A DNA stretch of 64,000 bases from Baylisascaris procyonis (GCA_037389465.1 JAZARR010000250.1:4325001-4389000), one strand, 5' to 3'. Positions 22,897 to 36,382 are shown, numbered from the stretch's first letter. Notes: generated by a model not told the origin, from the letters alone. Made by a program: numbers and translations.

Positions 22897-25800
22897 CTGA
22901 AAAATTACCATAACTATTCAATAAAAATGGTTTAAGGGATGAAAAAAATCCTGAAAATTAAACATATCCGAAATTTCTAGTACTAAAATAATTTTTTAAA
23001 AGATTTTTGCATCAAACTATCATTTGAAGTTCCATTAGATAGACGTTGTTCGAGGCTACTGGTATGGAAGTATTTAGGAATTCATTTGATTGCAAGTATT
23101 CCACAATTAATCATACAAGCGTGCTAAGAGGTCAGCAGGTCGAATTGAAATAGATGATGTCTCTCAAAAAATTGCATTGTTCGAGAAGATCTAAACGAAC
23201 GCCATATTATTTCGCTTACGCGCACTTCGAATAGGTAGACACCCGTTTTGGAATGTTTCGAAGGCCACAAATCACCCCACTCATATTAGAATGTTATTTT
23301 CAATTCATACAGCACTGTTCAATTTCAATGCGTTCCAGCGAATAAATTTTCTTCATTCTATCGCAATATTATATTCTCACCTCTCCTTCCCTGTTGAAAA
23401 GAATGGTTTGCACGTTGGATCCGGAGCCGAACGTGTCTTCCAAATCGAAGACCAACTGTTCCGGTGGGCTGTGAATTCCGCCTTGTCCACGCGCCCAAAT
23501 CTGCATAAACAATATTCGATGCTTGAATTTTACGCATGAGAATAAATAATGTTTAGCCTTAAGCAAAAATAAAATGAGTACTTTCCGATACTTTCATATC
23601 ACGATATCACTATTTTTTTTTACTGAGAGTTAAGGAATGTCGTAAAAATGTTATGACTAAGATGCACATAATTAAGTGCAATGATGTATCCCTCTATTTA
23701 AACTTTAAATTAGAGATATTAACCCCACCCGATTATGTCATAAATAATCACGCATTTTCTTCTAAAGTTGACTTTCTTTTCAGTGGAACTCGCAATGATA
23801 ATAATTTTATAAGTTGATTAACGGATACAACGACAATTACTAAACTTCCGACCGTGAATGTGAGGGAGAAAATATTTTAAAATTGGCTTTCTTAGACCAG
23901 AAATGGTTTTTATTTGATGTATTAATGGAAGCAGTAATATAGACCTTGACAGATTTGCCCGGTCTGAGGATGAAATCTCTTGGGAGGGTGTAAACGATTT
24001 CTCTCTTGCCATCGATCTTCCTCTTCAGTTTCCATTCGCCAATTGCCTCCTCCTTCGAGCGATGAGTATTCTCAAGTACCACGTATCTACCATCCGCAGC
24101 GGTTTCCTAATAAAAATTCAACTTCTTTCATCACAAATATAGCATGACTGATGTGGATGATTTTTTATTCGCACTGCTAAAATCACACCTAATAAGCATC
24201 CGATTCAATATTGCAATCGCATCTGCTAATATTCAAAGCAACTATCATAGAAATGGTGCGTGAAGAATTCTAGAGAGCGAAGAATATGTAAGCGTAAATC
24301 CATTAAAGATCGTTCTCATAATCTTAGCAAGCAATAAGTCTAATGAAGGTAAAAATTTGTGTTATCATAACAACATTTTTTGTTATCTACTAAAATGAGC
24401 ATTCTCAGCTGTTATATAGCCAAAATTCTTCTGAATGAAAATGAAAATATATAATAATTCCATCATTGGAAGAAAAAATTTTTTGGAAGCGAGTTCAGAT
24501 TAAACGGTAATTTCGTTACCTGAATTGAGACGTTTCCTTTTGCAGAGCGCTGGAATGACGTGCGGCTAGCAGTTTCTCCTTTAAGGACACGAAGGCTTTC
24601 TGAAAATCTTTTCGTGTAGATGGAAGCGAGTTTCTTTGTAATTATTGAATATAGGCATTCAACCTTAATGTGGAAAGAAAGAGGGAGGGAAGATAAGACA
24701 GTAAACATCATTGCTTTTATATAGATGACATCTGTAAAAGAATTCCCTGATTACAGTACTATAGTTAGGGGGTTCGTTGAAGCGTTTGATGAGGCGTTTC
24801 ACTATAAATATGATATACATCGAACGGTCGTCTTCAATCGATTTTTTCTCCTCAAAAAATATTTTCTTAATCAAAAAAGTCAGCTGATTCCTTTCAAAAT
24901 CATCCGTCAATTGCAAATATGAAGTGAACACTTCTAATGAAAATTTACACTCAACATTATAGAAAGAATACCAAATGGTGTAGAACGTATCACCGACATG
25001 ACGAGACGAATAACACAGAAGTCGAATGGGATCAGTAAATGAACAGTGAATGACAAGGCCACAATGTGGTGTTTACTTTCCATATTTTATGGAAGGAAAA
25101 AAGCAAACCTGTTTTGGTTGTCTTTTAATGAAATCAATTGCTGCATTCCATCAAATCTGCCACTTTTTTACATAATATTTCCTCGAGCATCGAGCTTCGA
25201 TTTACCCTTTAGAAGAGAAACATTTTTTGAAAGAATGCTCAAAAAGGAATGTCATCTAGACGTTTACTGCTAAATCAAGCCCTTAACTGGTTATCGACCA
25301 ATGATTACTGCATAAACGATACTCCCTATTGAAGCTGTTATAAGATGCAAGCTGGCGAAGTTTTTCGAGAATATATACTCAATGAAATGTAACTTTGAAA
25401 GGAGTTTGCATAAAATATTTGATGTGACGTTGGTGGTTTTTTCTACTCATAAATTATAGCATAGGCTTGTGAAGAATTTTAAAGGATAAGAGAAGTGCAA
25501 CAAACCAGTTTCATCAACTTGAGTGAGGCCATGTGTTTTAACGACTTGTTCAACAAGTTGGCGCAAGCCGGCACGATTCTCTTCTCCTTCTAGCATCTTC
25601 CTGTAGATGGCGATTTCAGCATCCAACGTCTGCAATTTTCATATTTATTATTCAACGTCTTATGCATCTTCAAATCATCGTGAAAATGATGCTTTTCATA
25701 AAATAGGAATTCCGACGCCCGTACTTCTAAAATACATTGTGCCATTTTCTTGCAGAATGGTTAGTAATCTTAACCTTCTGCCATTTTTCTGTAATTATCT

Positions 25801-28800
25801 GCCTCTTAGAAGTGATATTCTACCCCTATTCGGCAAAAGTGGCATTCTCTACCCGCCTAGGTTGCTTTTCCTTTTGGTGACTTGCCCCTCTTTTCACATA
25901 GTTGGATGATCTCTTTAATTTAGTAAGAAAAAATTTGATGGCCATGATTTATCGCCCATTCGTCTGAGATGCTCAGTAATTAGTCGGTTTCTTCGACCAC
26001 CAATTTGATTGAGATGCTTGACTTTTGATATCTCTCCAAAAATTTCTTCATTCTTTGTGCTTTACTGAATGAACAATTAGTGGTATTTTCAGTTTCTTCG
26101 CCATATTATAAGATAAAGATATCATCGAATATATATTACACAAATTCGTCGTGGTCAATAACATACAACGAAATGAATATAATCAGAATTAATTGTGTCA
26201 ACGAAGAAATCGTCACAAAAATAAAAAGTTTTCTCCAATCGCAGGTTCAGTCAGCTCTTCGTTGTTTTGCCTTACCGGTAATTCATTTCCAATGATGTCT
26301 GCTCATCTGTGCACTATCTACCCGGTGATCTCCTGCTGTTTTTTCTTATGATGGTAGAAGCTTTCACTGAAAGCTTCCCAAGGCGTTCGCTTATGGTGTT
26401 TTCCAGAATGAACCTGTTTAGTGTCGAGAAGCATTTGCAACTCGAGCATGAGTGCTTGACATTCCTCGCGCATTTTGCGGATCTGTGCATCACGGTCATT
26501 GAGTGCCGCCTCGTATGAGCGTTGATCGTCTTCCAATTGGTAGTTCAATTCTTGAGTCTGCTTCTCCAGCAATGAATTCTGAAATCATTCCACTAATTAC
26601 GATGCTCATTCTGATGATCGCAAAGATGCCGAAAATGGTAAAAAAGCTCAAGCATTCGATTCAATTTCTTCATTTTTGTTTTTCGATCATGTTTTGTCGT
26701 ACAAGCTTGATCCTTAAGCAACTACATTGATAGCTTCTGTGATGGCTAAAGTGATGATTGTTTACGAGATACGAGATATCGATATATGAAGATTTTCAAA
26801 AGGATGATAACAATGAGCAGAGAAGAAAGAACAAAATGGAAAAGGCAATGAACGTACACGTCCTTCTAGATCGGCAAGCTTTCCACGAAGATCGGTTAGC
26901 TGTACTCTGAGGCGTTTCACCTCCTCCTTTGCGTAGTTCTGCTCAAGATTCTGGCGCGTTGATTGCGTCTGAATCTCTTGCACCTTGAGTTTGTACCATG
27001 ACTCCATATCCGTACGATTCACGTTGCAGATCTGTAAAGCAGCATAAGAGTTACTTGACCTTACTGCGCATCATCGACGACTATTCTCTCGACGCAAAAT
27101 GCATCTAGAAGCTGGTCGAAGATTTTAGTTTACATCAAACCATAAGAAGCCTATTTCATATTTTCTTTCCACTTTTCCTTTATCAATTTACTGAAATTAA
27201 ACTCAAAATTTAATGAGCCAACGATGGGCGACAAATTAGTAAACTCCTATCGAAGGAGATCTCAGCAAGGGGCAGCACAGGCAATTGTACCATCTACCTG
27301 ATCGTATTCAGCACGAATATCGCGGATTGCAGAGGCGAGTTCGTTCTTGAAATACTCGCGATTTTCTGGGGTGGTGTCACGTGAAGCCATTGCTTGCAGT
27401 TCAGCGATCTCCTGGTCGTGAACACGGCGCATGAAGTCGATCTCTTCGAGGAGTGTCTGAACCTGATTTTGGAAGTCAATACGGTTCAGCGTCTCTTGAT
27501 CCAGGTCCTGCAAGTAATATTAATTGTTAATATTGACTTTTCTATGAATCAAGTGATGCGAATAAAATAACGACTTGAAGGAGAAAAAACTTGTGAAATG
27601 TACAAAAATGCATTTTGTTGAGCACCACTTAAAATGATAAAGTTCCACATTTCAACAATGATCTAATGGCATTAAACTAGTAGTACCGAAGCCTTTTGCA
27701 ATATAAGGTCAAATTATTAAAAATGTGAAGAAAAATATAAAATTGACGATCACTAATTAATGCGAGTACGTTAACGGTGTTATTAAGGTTGGAAGGATCA
27801 CTTACTGAGCGTGCTTTGGTAAGTTCATTAGCGAATTGCAGATTCTCTTTCTTGATACGGGCGATTTCCTCTTCAATGTTAGCGATGCGTCGACGAAGTA
27901 GATTGATTTCTGCTTCAAGACCCGATAGTTGATTCTGCAATTATAAGTACTTCCATTGTGATTATTATAAAAGGCAATCAACAATGCCATCACCAAGCAT
28001 AATATGATATCCGCATTGAATTTTCATTTTTACCAACAACTTTATCAACTTACATTGTTGTCAGATTACCTTCGCATTGCTATTTGAATGACGTAGCATG
28101 TGAAGGAAGAATGGAAATGAACGGAAGGGAGTCAAATTGAAAATTTTCATTTCCGTATTAAGCATAAGCTTTTGGAGTTTATTAAAGTTTGATGATTGAT
28201 TTTTCATTTCGAACTTAACATTTAGCAAAATAAAATAGGGAGTCAAAATATAATAAACTAACAAGAAGTTCATCAATACGATCTCTGTCGATTTGGTGTC
28301 CGCGCAGTGCATCCTCGTATCTGAAACAAGTTTTCAATTAGCTAACTCCAGAGGCAACTGGTAAGGTTAGAACTTTACAAGTTGGAGATAATAGACCTCA
28401 TATCATTTCGGATCCTATGATAATCTTATCTGATAACAGTAATACTGAAATAATGACGCAGACTATTTACACAAAATATGCGCATCATTTTATAGATATA
28501 GAAATTATAATCCATTTAATGAGATTCATTTTTCCACTAATTCCCTGATTTTTATTTTTATCCAATTTTTTCCATTTGAAAAATTTCCATGCATTGGTTT
28601 CTGCTAGTTTGTGAAGACTTTCCTAAACCAATCAACAATCGATTCATTAAGGGAAAATGAATTATTAGCCTAACTCAGTAGTTATTAGAGGAAATGAAGC
28701 ATTTGTCGATATTATAATGAATTTTCCTTTATTAAAGACCATATTTTGTTATGATTGAAAGAATGGAATTTCGTAGTAATGTCCATTCCAATGATATCAT

Positions 28801-31800
28801 TGAGCAGATTGAACATACTTGCGTCTGTACTCCGACAGTTCGTCAAGAAGTTTTCTGATTTCTTTCTCGAGCTCTTCGCGCTGTCGATTCGTGTCGTTGA
28901 CAAGTTTGCGCGCTTCCTGAATGAATTTCAAGTTCTAGTGGTACTCAAATTGAGGGAGGGGTTTCTAGTGGATTTACTGCTTCGCGGCATGATTAAAATA
29001 CATCCAAATGAACTGAAAATCGCTGGGTGGTATATCCTTGTCCTGACAGAGAGCACGTTGACTCCTCCGAATTCTTATATTTCAAGCTTTATATTATATT
29101 TTGACATGAAGTTCTTTAAGGATCTGTGGGCTTTGCATTCGATTCAGCGTTGATCCAGATAGACTTACATCGATGCACACTTCCTGTTACTTCTAGGAGG
29201 CTAAAATCCATATAATGTTGCTAAACAACTGACTGAACTAGATTACTGCCAAAGATTGTCTACTTTACTAAATACAATTATTCCTGAATATATAATTTGT
29301 TGAAATGGTTCATAGAAAACTAAGCTCATACCTGGAATAAACAATAAGTGTATCAAAAATACATCCACCTTCAACTTTATATTTCAAAACATCAAAATAT
29401 TGAACATTTCAGGAAGTTCATCGTTAATCGCTCCTAAAGAGCAATAAACACAAAACGCCCGTTGCATGAAGGTGAATTTTTATGTAGGTTAGTTCATTAC
29501 AACAGAGGATGTGAGAGTGCAAAAACAATTCAGAGGTTAATATTAGTGTATGCATCGAAGTTCGAAGCTTTTGCACGACGCACCTGCAGTTCTCCTTCAT
29601 ACATCGCTCGCACGCTGAGCGTATCTTTGCCCCAACGACCACGGAGCAAGTCCAAGTCAGCGGCCAGTTTACGGTTCTGAGCTTCCAGGAAACGCACCTA
29701 AAATAAATGGCCCCTAATCATGATGAGCACCTTACGTAGAATTATATCCAGGTTCGACCATTATCACTGGCAGCTTGCTAACGATCACGATTATCAGAAA
29801 AGAACTAGCTTATAACTTTAAAAATGAATTGCATTAAATATGACAATAAAGAATAAAACATAATGTTCCTAAAGGACTCGTTGTGTAAAGTGATTCCATG
29901 ACGCGAAATTCTTTGAGAGCAACTTTTGTGAGATGCACACTTCTAGACATGTACGCATCCAAAAGATGGTGAAGTTGTATAATTATTTCGGCCACTATTT
30001 TGGGAACATTTTGTCCGTGGTAAATAGTGATGAATAAAGCGGCTATTTCAGATAGAAAACTACGGGGTCGAAAATTTTGAAGGGCACATACTGACCACCA
30101 CTCCAACCCCCCCCCACAATTTCTTCGGTCATTAAAAAAAAACTGTTTTGTAACTTCGAAAACTTTTTTAAGAGGCAAGCAGCTCTAAGAGTTTATCAGT
30201 AATAAGAAAACTAGCAACCACCAACCTTTTCGATATATGAAGCCAAGCGGTCATTCAAGTCACTCATTTCCTTCTTTTCCCTTTCGCGGGTATCACGGAT
30301 TGTTGAGGCGGCATTCTGACCGAATGGTGAAAGACCACTGCTATGAATTGATGAAGATCCGATCTCAGTGACAGTCTTCAGAATACGACCGCCACCTGAT
30401 GCTAAATATCCGTACATTTACCTTTCATGGCCTCAGACAGCATCACTTAAATTTACTGCTAAAATAATTGAATTTAAATTTAAATCGTTAGATTTCCCTG
30501 AATGAATAAAGCACTATGAATTCTCCAAGAACAATATTTTTCCTAACGGTTCTCAGTTATTTCGTCGTATTTGGATGTTGCATGCTAAATTGGCGTTGGC
30601 ATTTACTATCCAATCAGTGCAGGTCAACATCATCGCAAAAATCATTTTTTCATATTATGTCGAATTCACCAAATTCCTATCGAATGGAAATCAAATTCAG
30701 TGCTGAAACAAAAGTGAAATAGAGAAAAAAGCGAATGGTTCATGTTAACTGAGATAAATCAAGCATTATGGAACTGTTTATATCTCCAAATTTGAAAAAA
30801 AAAACAGAAAAATGGAGGGAAAAATTCATGTCAAATGTGATACAACTAAGGGAATCAATCAACCTCTTAGAAAACTATTTACTCATTGCTCAAAAAGTTT
30901 AAGAAGTTTTCTCTCCATCAAATCTCATTTACAAATCGTGTTTCTTGGTGGAACGAAAATGTACTGCAAAAAAAGTTGACGGTAATAATATTTGACGAAG
31001 GACATCAAAACTTTTATTTAGAGTATTCAATGACATCTTATCATATACTTTGTTGTATTATTTAAACGCGATATAAACATTATATAGGCGTATTAGTATG
31101 GGGTTCTCAAAACTTAACTCCATATAGCCATTACTACTTTGAGGCAGTTATTTATATTTACATATTTGGTGGGATCATTACTGCTATATTGCTGAGAAAG
31201 AATACGAAAAAATCAGAAAATGCATCTCAAAATCGAGAAAGACGAGATCGAAATAACTGCAAATTGATAAAGGAAGGAAACTGAAACGAACAAAAAGTTG
31301 AAATGAATCACATTTGCAAAAATTTTCCTTCTATATAAAAAAAAAATCTGTTACAACTTACACATGGAACCGAATGGAGTCATAGAAATACTGGAGCCGA
31401 TGGCGCGGTTATAGCCTGGACGAGCAGCGATTGTACTGCGATACTCCGGCAGCGGTACCTGGTCCATGCTGCTGAAAATTCATCGTCTCCATGCAGTGAA
31501 CTCTACGGATCTTTGATGAAATAAATCAGCACACGCGCTATTTAACTTGAAGTAATAATAAACGCGAAGTCACATTCATGGATTTCGCTATATACATTTC
31601 AATTGCACTTTGATGTCCTAACTGTCTACATTTGTGCCTCCGATGAAACGAAAACGAAAAGTTTCCCCTTATATCAGGGAATATTTTTAAATAAGGGAAT
31701 AGCACTTTCATCTGATGCTTATCCAGTTATTCGTGCCCGATAAGTTTTTGATAAGAAGCTCAAGCATTGTCACCTTTCAGATCTTTCCCACTGAGATTTC

Positions 31801-34800
31801 GCCATTCCATTATCTACGCTTCACTCGACAATCGATATGGAAGAGGACGCAAAAAGAAATTCGAGGTAATTGAATTATAGAAAGCGCTCCAAAAAGGCAC
31901 ATTTCTAGGCACTCACTTGATTACTTCAGAGGGAATGAACAAGCTAGGAATGAACAAGCGACTCGATAAATGAGTAATGTAGCAGTCGGGAAAAAGAAAC
32001 TTAGGTCCGTGTATAAGTAAGTTCATTTATGACGGGTACGATGGGTATTGCATTTTTACTTCTTCAGCAGAAACTTGTTTCAGAAATAGGCGCAGTCTGT
32101 CAAGCCGTTACAGTATCCCATGCAAAATCTATTTCAAGGCGACGTAAATCTAAATAACTTACTCGAAGCACCCACCTTTCTAGCAGTAAATCAATGTGCT
32201 CTCACAACTGGATATTCGAGAAAAAATGTAATAGGCAACATAAAGGTACAAACATATCAAGGAAGTAGCACCGAACGCTACAGTACTATTTTTTGCTACC
32301 CCAACATACTGCAAAAGCATATTCTCACTCAATGTGCTTCAAAAGTGCGTCCACGAAGATGAACGTCACTGCAAGCAGGAAATGTGTTTTCATATAAGCG
32401 ATGTGTGAAGCAGTTGCTGTCTTTGACCAGAAGTGTTTTGGGTATTTTGTCTTAGGTAAACCACGAAGTAGGCATTTAGTACGAGACGATATTACGGTAG
32501 TCTGCCAAACCTAACATCCAGTTACATATAAGGCAGAGAGCAGCATTGAACAATTTGCGCTGAGGTTAAGCACCATGCATTGAATATGCGCTCATAACTA
32601 TGCCTACCCTCTTTTATGGTCCATGCTTCAAATCTATGGACTGCACTCAATGAATGGTGGTGGAGTTTTTGGAAGCAAAAGACAGCTCTCTACATTGCAC
32701 ATATAATATTTAATAGCGTTACTGAAATTTTGGAAAAAAACAATATAAAGGAAAATCACCGAAATTATGCATAGGAATATAGTTATAAAAACGAAATGAA
32801 TAATTTAGAAAATTCGAACAATATTGAGAAATAAACTTCTAAAGCAAAAGGAAACGAAAAACTAAGTTGGCAAACAAATGTAACTTTCGCTTTCCACTTT
32901 TATAAAAATTCTAGCTCTCAGTTCAGATTGAATCAGGCTTACTGCCATCATTACTGCTCAATGCACTATATTTTCCTATTGAATAAATGATATTCAGGAC
33001 AGAATGAGAGAGAAAAATGATTCCTTCTCGGTCAAATTCCTGCTATCCATAGCGATCTTTTATCTTGTTCACAAAATTGCCCATGAAATTTCCAAAAACT
33101 TCCCTCTCCCTAAGACCTTTCTGAAGAAATATAATATTTCATCCATGTCTACAATTATATGTCTCCTATGCCAGATCATTTCCTCTGTCTTCTTATTATA
33201 AGCAAAGTGTTGTAGAAAAGCAAAAATAAGATAATGTTCAAATACTAACCCATAAGCCAGTCTTCTAAAAGAGTACAATAAATTAGCGAATTCATTCTCT
33301 GGCAATGACTTCACCAAACATTAAAGCTCTTCCCAAATATCCTTTGTTTCATCAGTAACAGTCACAAAATGCAGGCACTGAATGAGGCAATTTTCGGTTT
33401 GCATTTCAAATCATTAATTGAGATTGCTGAATGATTCAAAAAAAGGTTTCTTGTTCAGTACAAAAACAACGAATCTAATATGATTCTTTAGTGTAACAGA
33501 TCACAATTTGTGTGTCTAAATTAGGAGAAGGGATTATGTTTGGTGATTTATTGAAAGAAACTCCATCTAAGAGTAATTCCTTTAGTCAGCCGAAGGATAA
33601 AACCAAATAGCTGGAAGATCAATTTTTTACGAAAGTGCAGAAAATGTATTTCCGTTTTTCCATAGGAATATTCGATGAGGATTAGCTGTGAACTAGTGCA
33701 AACGAGAGTGAAAATCGATGAATAAGTGAAGAGGAAGATGAAGTGCTACTAGCGAGCTCATGAAGAAAGTTGATCTTTGCTAACAGATACAAGATTAGAT
33801 GCCCTAAAGTGAAACATCACTGACGACTTCGTCAGTAAAGAAACATTAGAAGTGAGAAGAAATTGCAAACGATAAAAATAAAGATGAAGCGATAATCTAA
33901 AATACGCAGAGGTGGAACTACGGCCGAAAATGCCGGAAAGTAAGAAGATTACGGGCATGAAATGTGTTCACAATTGTTTTCAACAAAGTCTTTCCGTTCA
34001 TGGTTCAAGTAATGTGCCCAAATGCCGGAAAAGAGAGTCATGGACCCCATCTCCGTCGACAACATCTGTAAGACTTCAGTTGAGAGCAAAAACGGCGTAT
34101 GTGGTGCGATGTGAGAGAAGAACAGCCATCAAATGGACACGACAAGGCACATCGAGTGGGCACGCAATTTTCCGATGCAGACAGCATGAAATGAAACGCG
34201 GCGACTGAGGCACCGACTGGGCCCACTAAAAAATGGCTGGGACAGCAGCACGCGATAGGGCGTTAGTCTGGAGACAAGCAAAGCGAAGTCTCCATTAGAG
34301 ATGACGGCTGTCCAATGCGGGTCCCTATCAAGCAAGCGTCAATACCCGTTCGCCTAGCGTCGATGCACGATAGCGACAGCGTTCAGATAGCCAATGCCTA
34401 TTCATAGGTATGTCCCACAAATGAGGGTGTATATGCCCGAATGGTTGTGTGTAGCGCAAACTAAGCTGGCTTAAATGACTCATAGAATCGCGTTTTTCAA
34501 CGGAACACAGCATGCCCCACGAGCGCTTTCACATCCAACAAACCACTCTTGTGCCTGGAAACCTAAACGATAAAGATGGTGCTTACTGAGCGCACAACGC
34601 TCTCAGAGGATAGTTTTGCAATAAACCGGTTCTCAGCAATGTGTACTCAACAAACACCCACCCATTTGCTCATTTTTATTTCCCCGTTGCCCGATTTACC
34701 TCACATAGACAACTGCATGTAATTATGTATGATGATTTTATTGACGATTGCAAATATATGAATAGCGTTTCTGAAACATAAAAATGATAGCTGCTTTGAT

Positions 34801-36382
34801 GATAATCTCGAAATCTGAAATCATCGATGCTCGAACCTATATTCCAAAATTACTGAAAATTATAATAAGTAAAATTATGTGCAAAGTTATGATCGATTAG
34901 TGAATGTGCAATCTTTTCCTCCGAACTTTGTTTTAATTTTTGAATATAGTTGATGGTTCTAGTGATGTTCAGTTCCATTTAATCTCTAATTATAGAAGTG
35001 AAACAAATATCTAGCAATAAGTGATAACTACATATGTCAATGATTTGAATTTATGACATTTTATAATCGACAAATTCTCGGAGAAATTATGGCCAGCTGA
35101 AAAAAATTACGAATTTCATTAATTCTCCAGCCTAGCCGAAGAAAATATGAGTTGTTTTTTTCTGCGAAAATCATCGATCAAATGTGGGAAAGATCGAAGT
35201 GAGAGCATTGACAGGGAATTCGTTAGCATAGTTCGTCAAATGTAAACATCCTGACTGAATGCACATACAGCAAACGGCCTTGTGTGGATGTTTGTTTGCA
35301 CAGCTTGCACTCACGGTGGAGCGCCTCACCTCACTTCTGGCAACTTTTAGCTTTACGTTAGAGATGCAAACATAAAAATGATTTCTTTTGTTATTTTATA
35401 ATTTTTTGGTGAATTAATTTTCAACTTGTGCATAGTTATGGAAACATGACACACGTAAAAATAGTTATCATCACATAAAGCTTCAAGAAACGAAGGATTG
35501 GGGAATTGTTTGAAAATATTTAAAAAATTCACATAGATTTGAAATTCTAAACTTCAAAAATATTGCAAAATTAAATGAACATGGATGCCAAGAAATTTGT
35601 GTCTTACGTAATGAAGTGGAAACTATGCTAGTATCGATGGCAACATGCGATTTTAGCCACAAGTGGGTTAAATAAATGAACGAACATTTGATCGATACGC
35701 AAATCTTACTCTTATCTATAGATGGATATACTTAAATGATGGTTAAAATTTTGCATTTTCAATCAGTATCACCCTCTCTTTACGTAACTTATTTATGGGG
35801 AAAAAAGCTAAGAAAAAACTGCAACTGATAAGAAAAAGACAAAGAAGTTCGAAATTTTTAAGGTGATGTAAAATGGATCTTTTCTGTTCCATGAATTGTT
35901 CAAGTAACACTTTGAGAGTTTTTTCATAGTTATGGCTGAAGGAGAGGGATTAACTCTATCAAAACAAAGCTACCCCTCATCATGACAGCAAACATATACG
36001 TTTCAGCATCCATCCTGAAAAATAAAGGATGAATCATGGCGAGACTCCAATGATATTCAACTCAATTTCAAAATGGAAAAAAGAACACGTACAAGTATGC
36101 ACTTATCCCACTTGAGAACTCTATAATAAAAACTCTTCGAATAGAAAATTGAATGATTCCTAAGGGAAATGGAAGAGCACTTTCAGAGTCGTATTAATTA
36201 GGGTTTTAGGGTTAAAGCTGCACGTTCATTTAACGTCTCCCATCGCTGAAGTGCTATGATGCATTCAATAAAGAGTAAGTAATCATGCTAATAGTGAACA
36301 TAGATATTACTTACCTCTTATTGGTGATCCTGAATTCGGTGGTAGTGGTATGATCCCCATAGGACGTTTTATACTCCGACAT
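22852..36382 (-). CDS. Cytoplasmic intermediate filament protein (nematode IFA/IFB family), fifteen exons
   Basis: Structural coiled-coil protein that forms 10-nm filaments in nematode epithelia and hemidesmosome-like attachments. Exons in coding order: 36382-36315, 31471-31362, 30401-30226, 29697-29584, 28916-28819, 28320-28263, 27934-27806, 27507-27298, 27031-26858, 26578-26414, 25629-25506, 24599-24520, 24106-23945, 23500-23381, 22896-22852. All phases agree. The product is 610 aa from the distal ATG or 586 aa from the ATG at 31467, the latter being the usual family size. Seen are a Gly/Ser head with the nematode [16 protein letters not shown], the coil 1A signature [18 protein letters not shown], a lamin-length coil 1B, the rod-end signature [19 protein letters not shown], and a lamin-tail domain with [34 protein letters not shown] and [16 protein letters not shown]. 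No CaaX box follows, which excludes a nuclear lamin. Which paralogue (IFA or IFB) it is cannot be settled here. Confidence 0.95.
23381..23500 (-). CDS. Filament gene exon 14 (lamin-tail core)
   Basis: Encodes [20 protein letters not shown] and [20 protein letters not shown], the second half of the lamin-tail domain. Acceptor TTATGCAG, donor GAG|GTGAGA. Confidence 0.96.
23945..24106 (-). CDS. Filament gene exon 13 (lamin-tail core)
   Basis: Encodes [20 protein letters not shown] and [20 protein letters not shown], ending in ILRPGKSVK. The L-x-N and GxWxLKRK patterns are the hallmark of the lamin-tail fold. Acceptor TTATTAG, donor AAG|GTCTAT. Confidence 0.96.
24520..24599 (-). CDS. Filament gene exon 12 (tail linker, lamin-tail start)
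   Basis: Encodes [20 protein letters not shown] and GNVSIQ. The last part is the first beta strand of the lamin-tail (Ig-like) domain. Acceptor TTTTCAG, donor CAG|GTAACG. Confidence 0.94.
25506..25629 (-). CDS. Filament gene exon 11 (rod end)
   Basis: Encodes [19 protein letters not shown], the helix termination motif needed for filament assembly, then [20 protein letters not shown] and the tail linker. It ends one base into a Glu codon before GTTTGT. Confidence 0.97.
26414..26578 (-). CDS. Filament gene exon 10 (coil 2)
   Basis: Encodes [20 protein letters not shown] through [20 protein letters not shown], the later part of coil 2 leading to the rod end. Acceptor ATTTCAG, donor CAG|GTTCAT. 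Confidence 0.96.
26858..27031 (-). CDS. Filament gene exon 9 (coil 2)
   Basis: Encodes the conserved [16 protein letters not shown] and [20 protein letters not shown], ending in ADLEGR, within coil 2. Acceptor TTTACAG, donor CGT|GTACGT. Confidence 0.96.
27298..27507 (-). CDS. Filament gene exon 8 (coil 1B, linker 12)
   Basis: Encodes 70 residues with the conserved [20 protein letters not shown] and [18 protein letters not shown], spanning the end of coil 1B, linker 12 and the start of coil 2. Acceptor CTTGCAG, donor CAG|GTAGAT. Confidence 0.97.
27806..27934 (-). CDS. Filament gene exon 7 (coil 1B)
   Basis: Encodes [20 protein letters not shown] and [20 protein letters not shown], ending in ARS. 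It is coiled coil, phase 0 at both ends, with acceptor ATTGCAG and donor TCA|GTAAGT. Confidence 0.95.
28263..28320 (-). CDS. Filament gene exon 6 (coil 1B)
   Basis: A 58-bp exon encoding [19 protein letters not shown] between a GTTTCAG acceptor and a CTT|GTTAGT donor. With exon 7 it supplies the lamin-length segment of coil 1B that is absent from vertebrate cytoplasmic filament proteins. Confidence 0.93.
28819..28916 (-). CDS. Filament gene exon 5 (coil 1B)
   Basis: Encodes [20 protein letters not shown] and [12 protein letters not shown] with clear heptads. It ends with AA before GTATGT, completed to Lys by exon 6. Confidence 0.95.
29584..29697 (-). CDS. Filament gene exon 4 (coil 1A to 1B)
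   Basis: Encodes [20 protein letters not shown] and [18 protein letters not shown]: the highly conserved helix initiation motif, linker 1 and the start of coil 1B. Both ends are phase 0, with donor CAG|GTGCGT. Confidence 0.97.
30226..30401 (-). CDS. Filament gene exon 3 (head end, coil 1A start)
   Basis: Encodes the end of the head ([36 protein letters not shown]) and the beginning of coil 1A ([14 protein letters not shown]). The acceptor is ATATTTAG. The donor AAG|GTTGGT is weaker than most in the gene. Confidence 0.95.
31362..31471 (-). CDS. Filament gene exon 2 (head; alternative start)
   Basis: Encodes [20 protein letters not shown] through SMTPFGSM plus one base, then a GTAAGT donor. 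The acceptor is a NAGNAG pair (TTTTCAG|CAG|CATGG), and either choice stays in frame with exon 1. The ATG at 31467 lies only 1-4 nt inside the acceptor, a spacing compatible with direct trans-splicing and a 586-aa isoform. Confidence 0.93.
31472..36314 (-). other. Filament gene intron 1 (4.8 kb)
   Basis: Separates the two alternative head exons, and any promoter for the 586-aa form should lie here. Most of it is AT-rich, but about 33.9-34.56 kb is clearly GC-richer, with open frames in several phases and no recognisable protein. A second GC-richer patch is at about 35.27-35.34 kb. No nested gene was recognised. Confidence 0.6.

Noticed and set aside
33912..34335. Several open frames of about 60-100 codons on both strands in the GC-richer island
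   Set aside because: Overlapping frames on both strands without motifs indicate composition, not coding.
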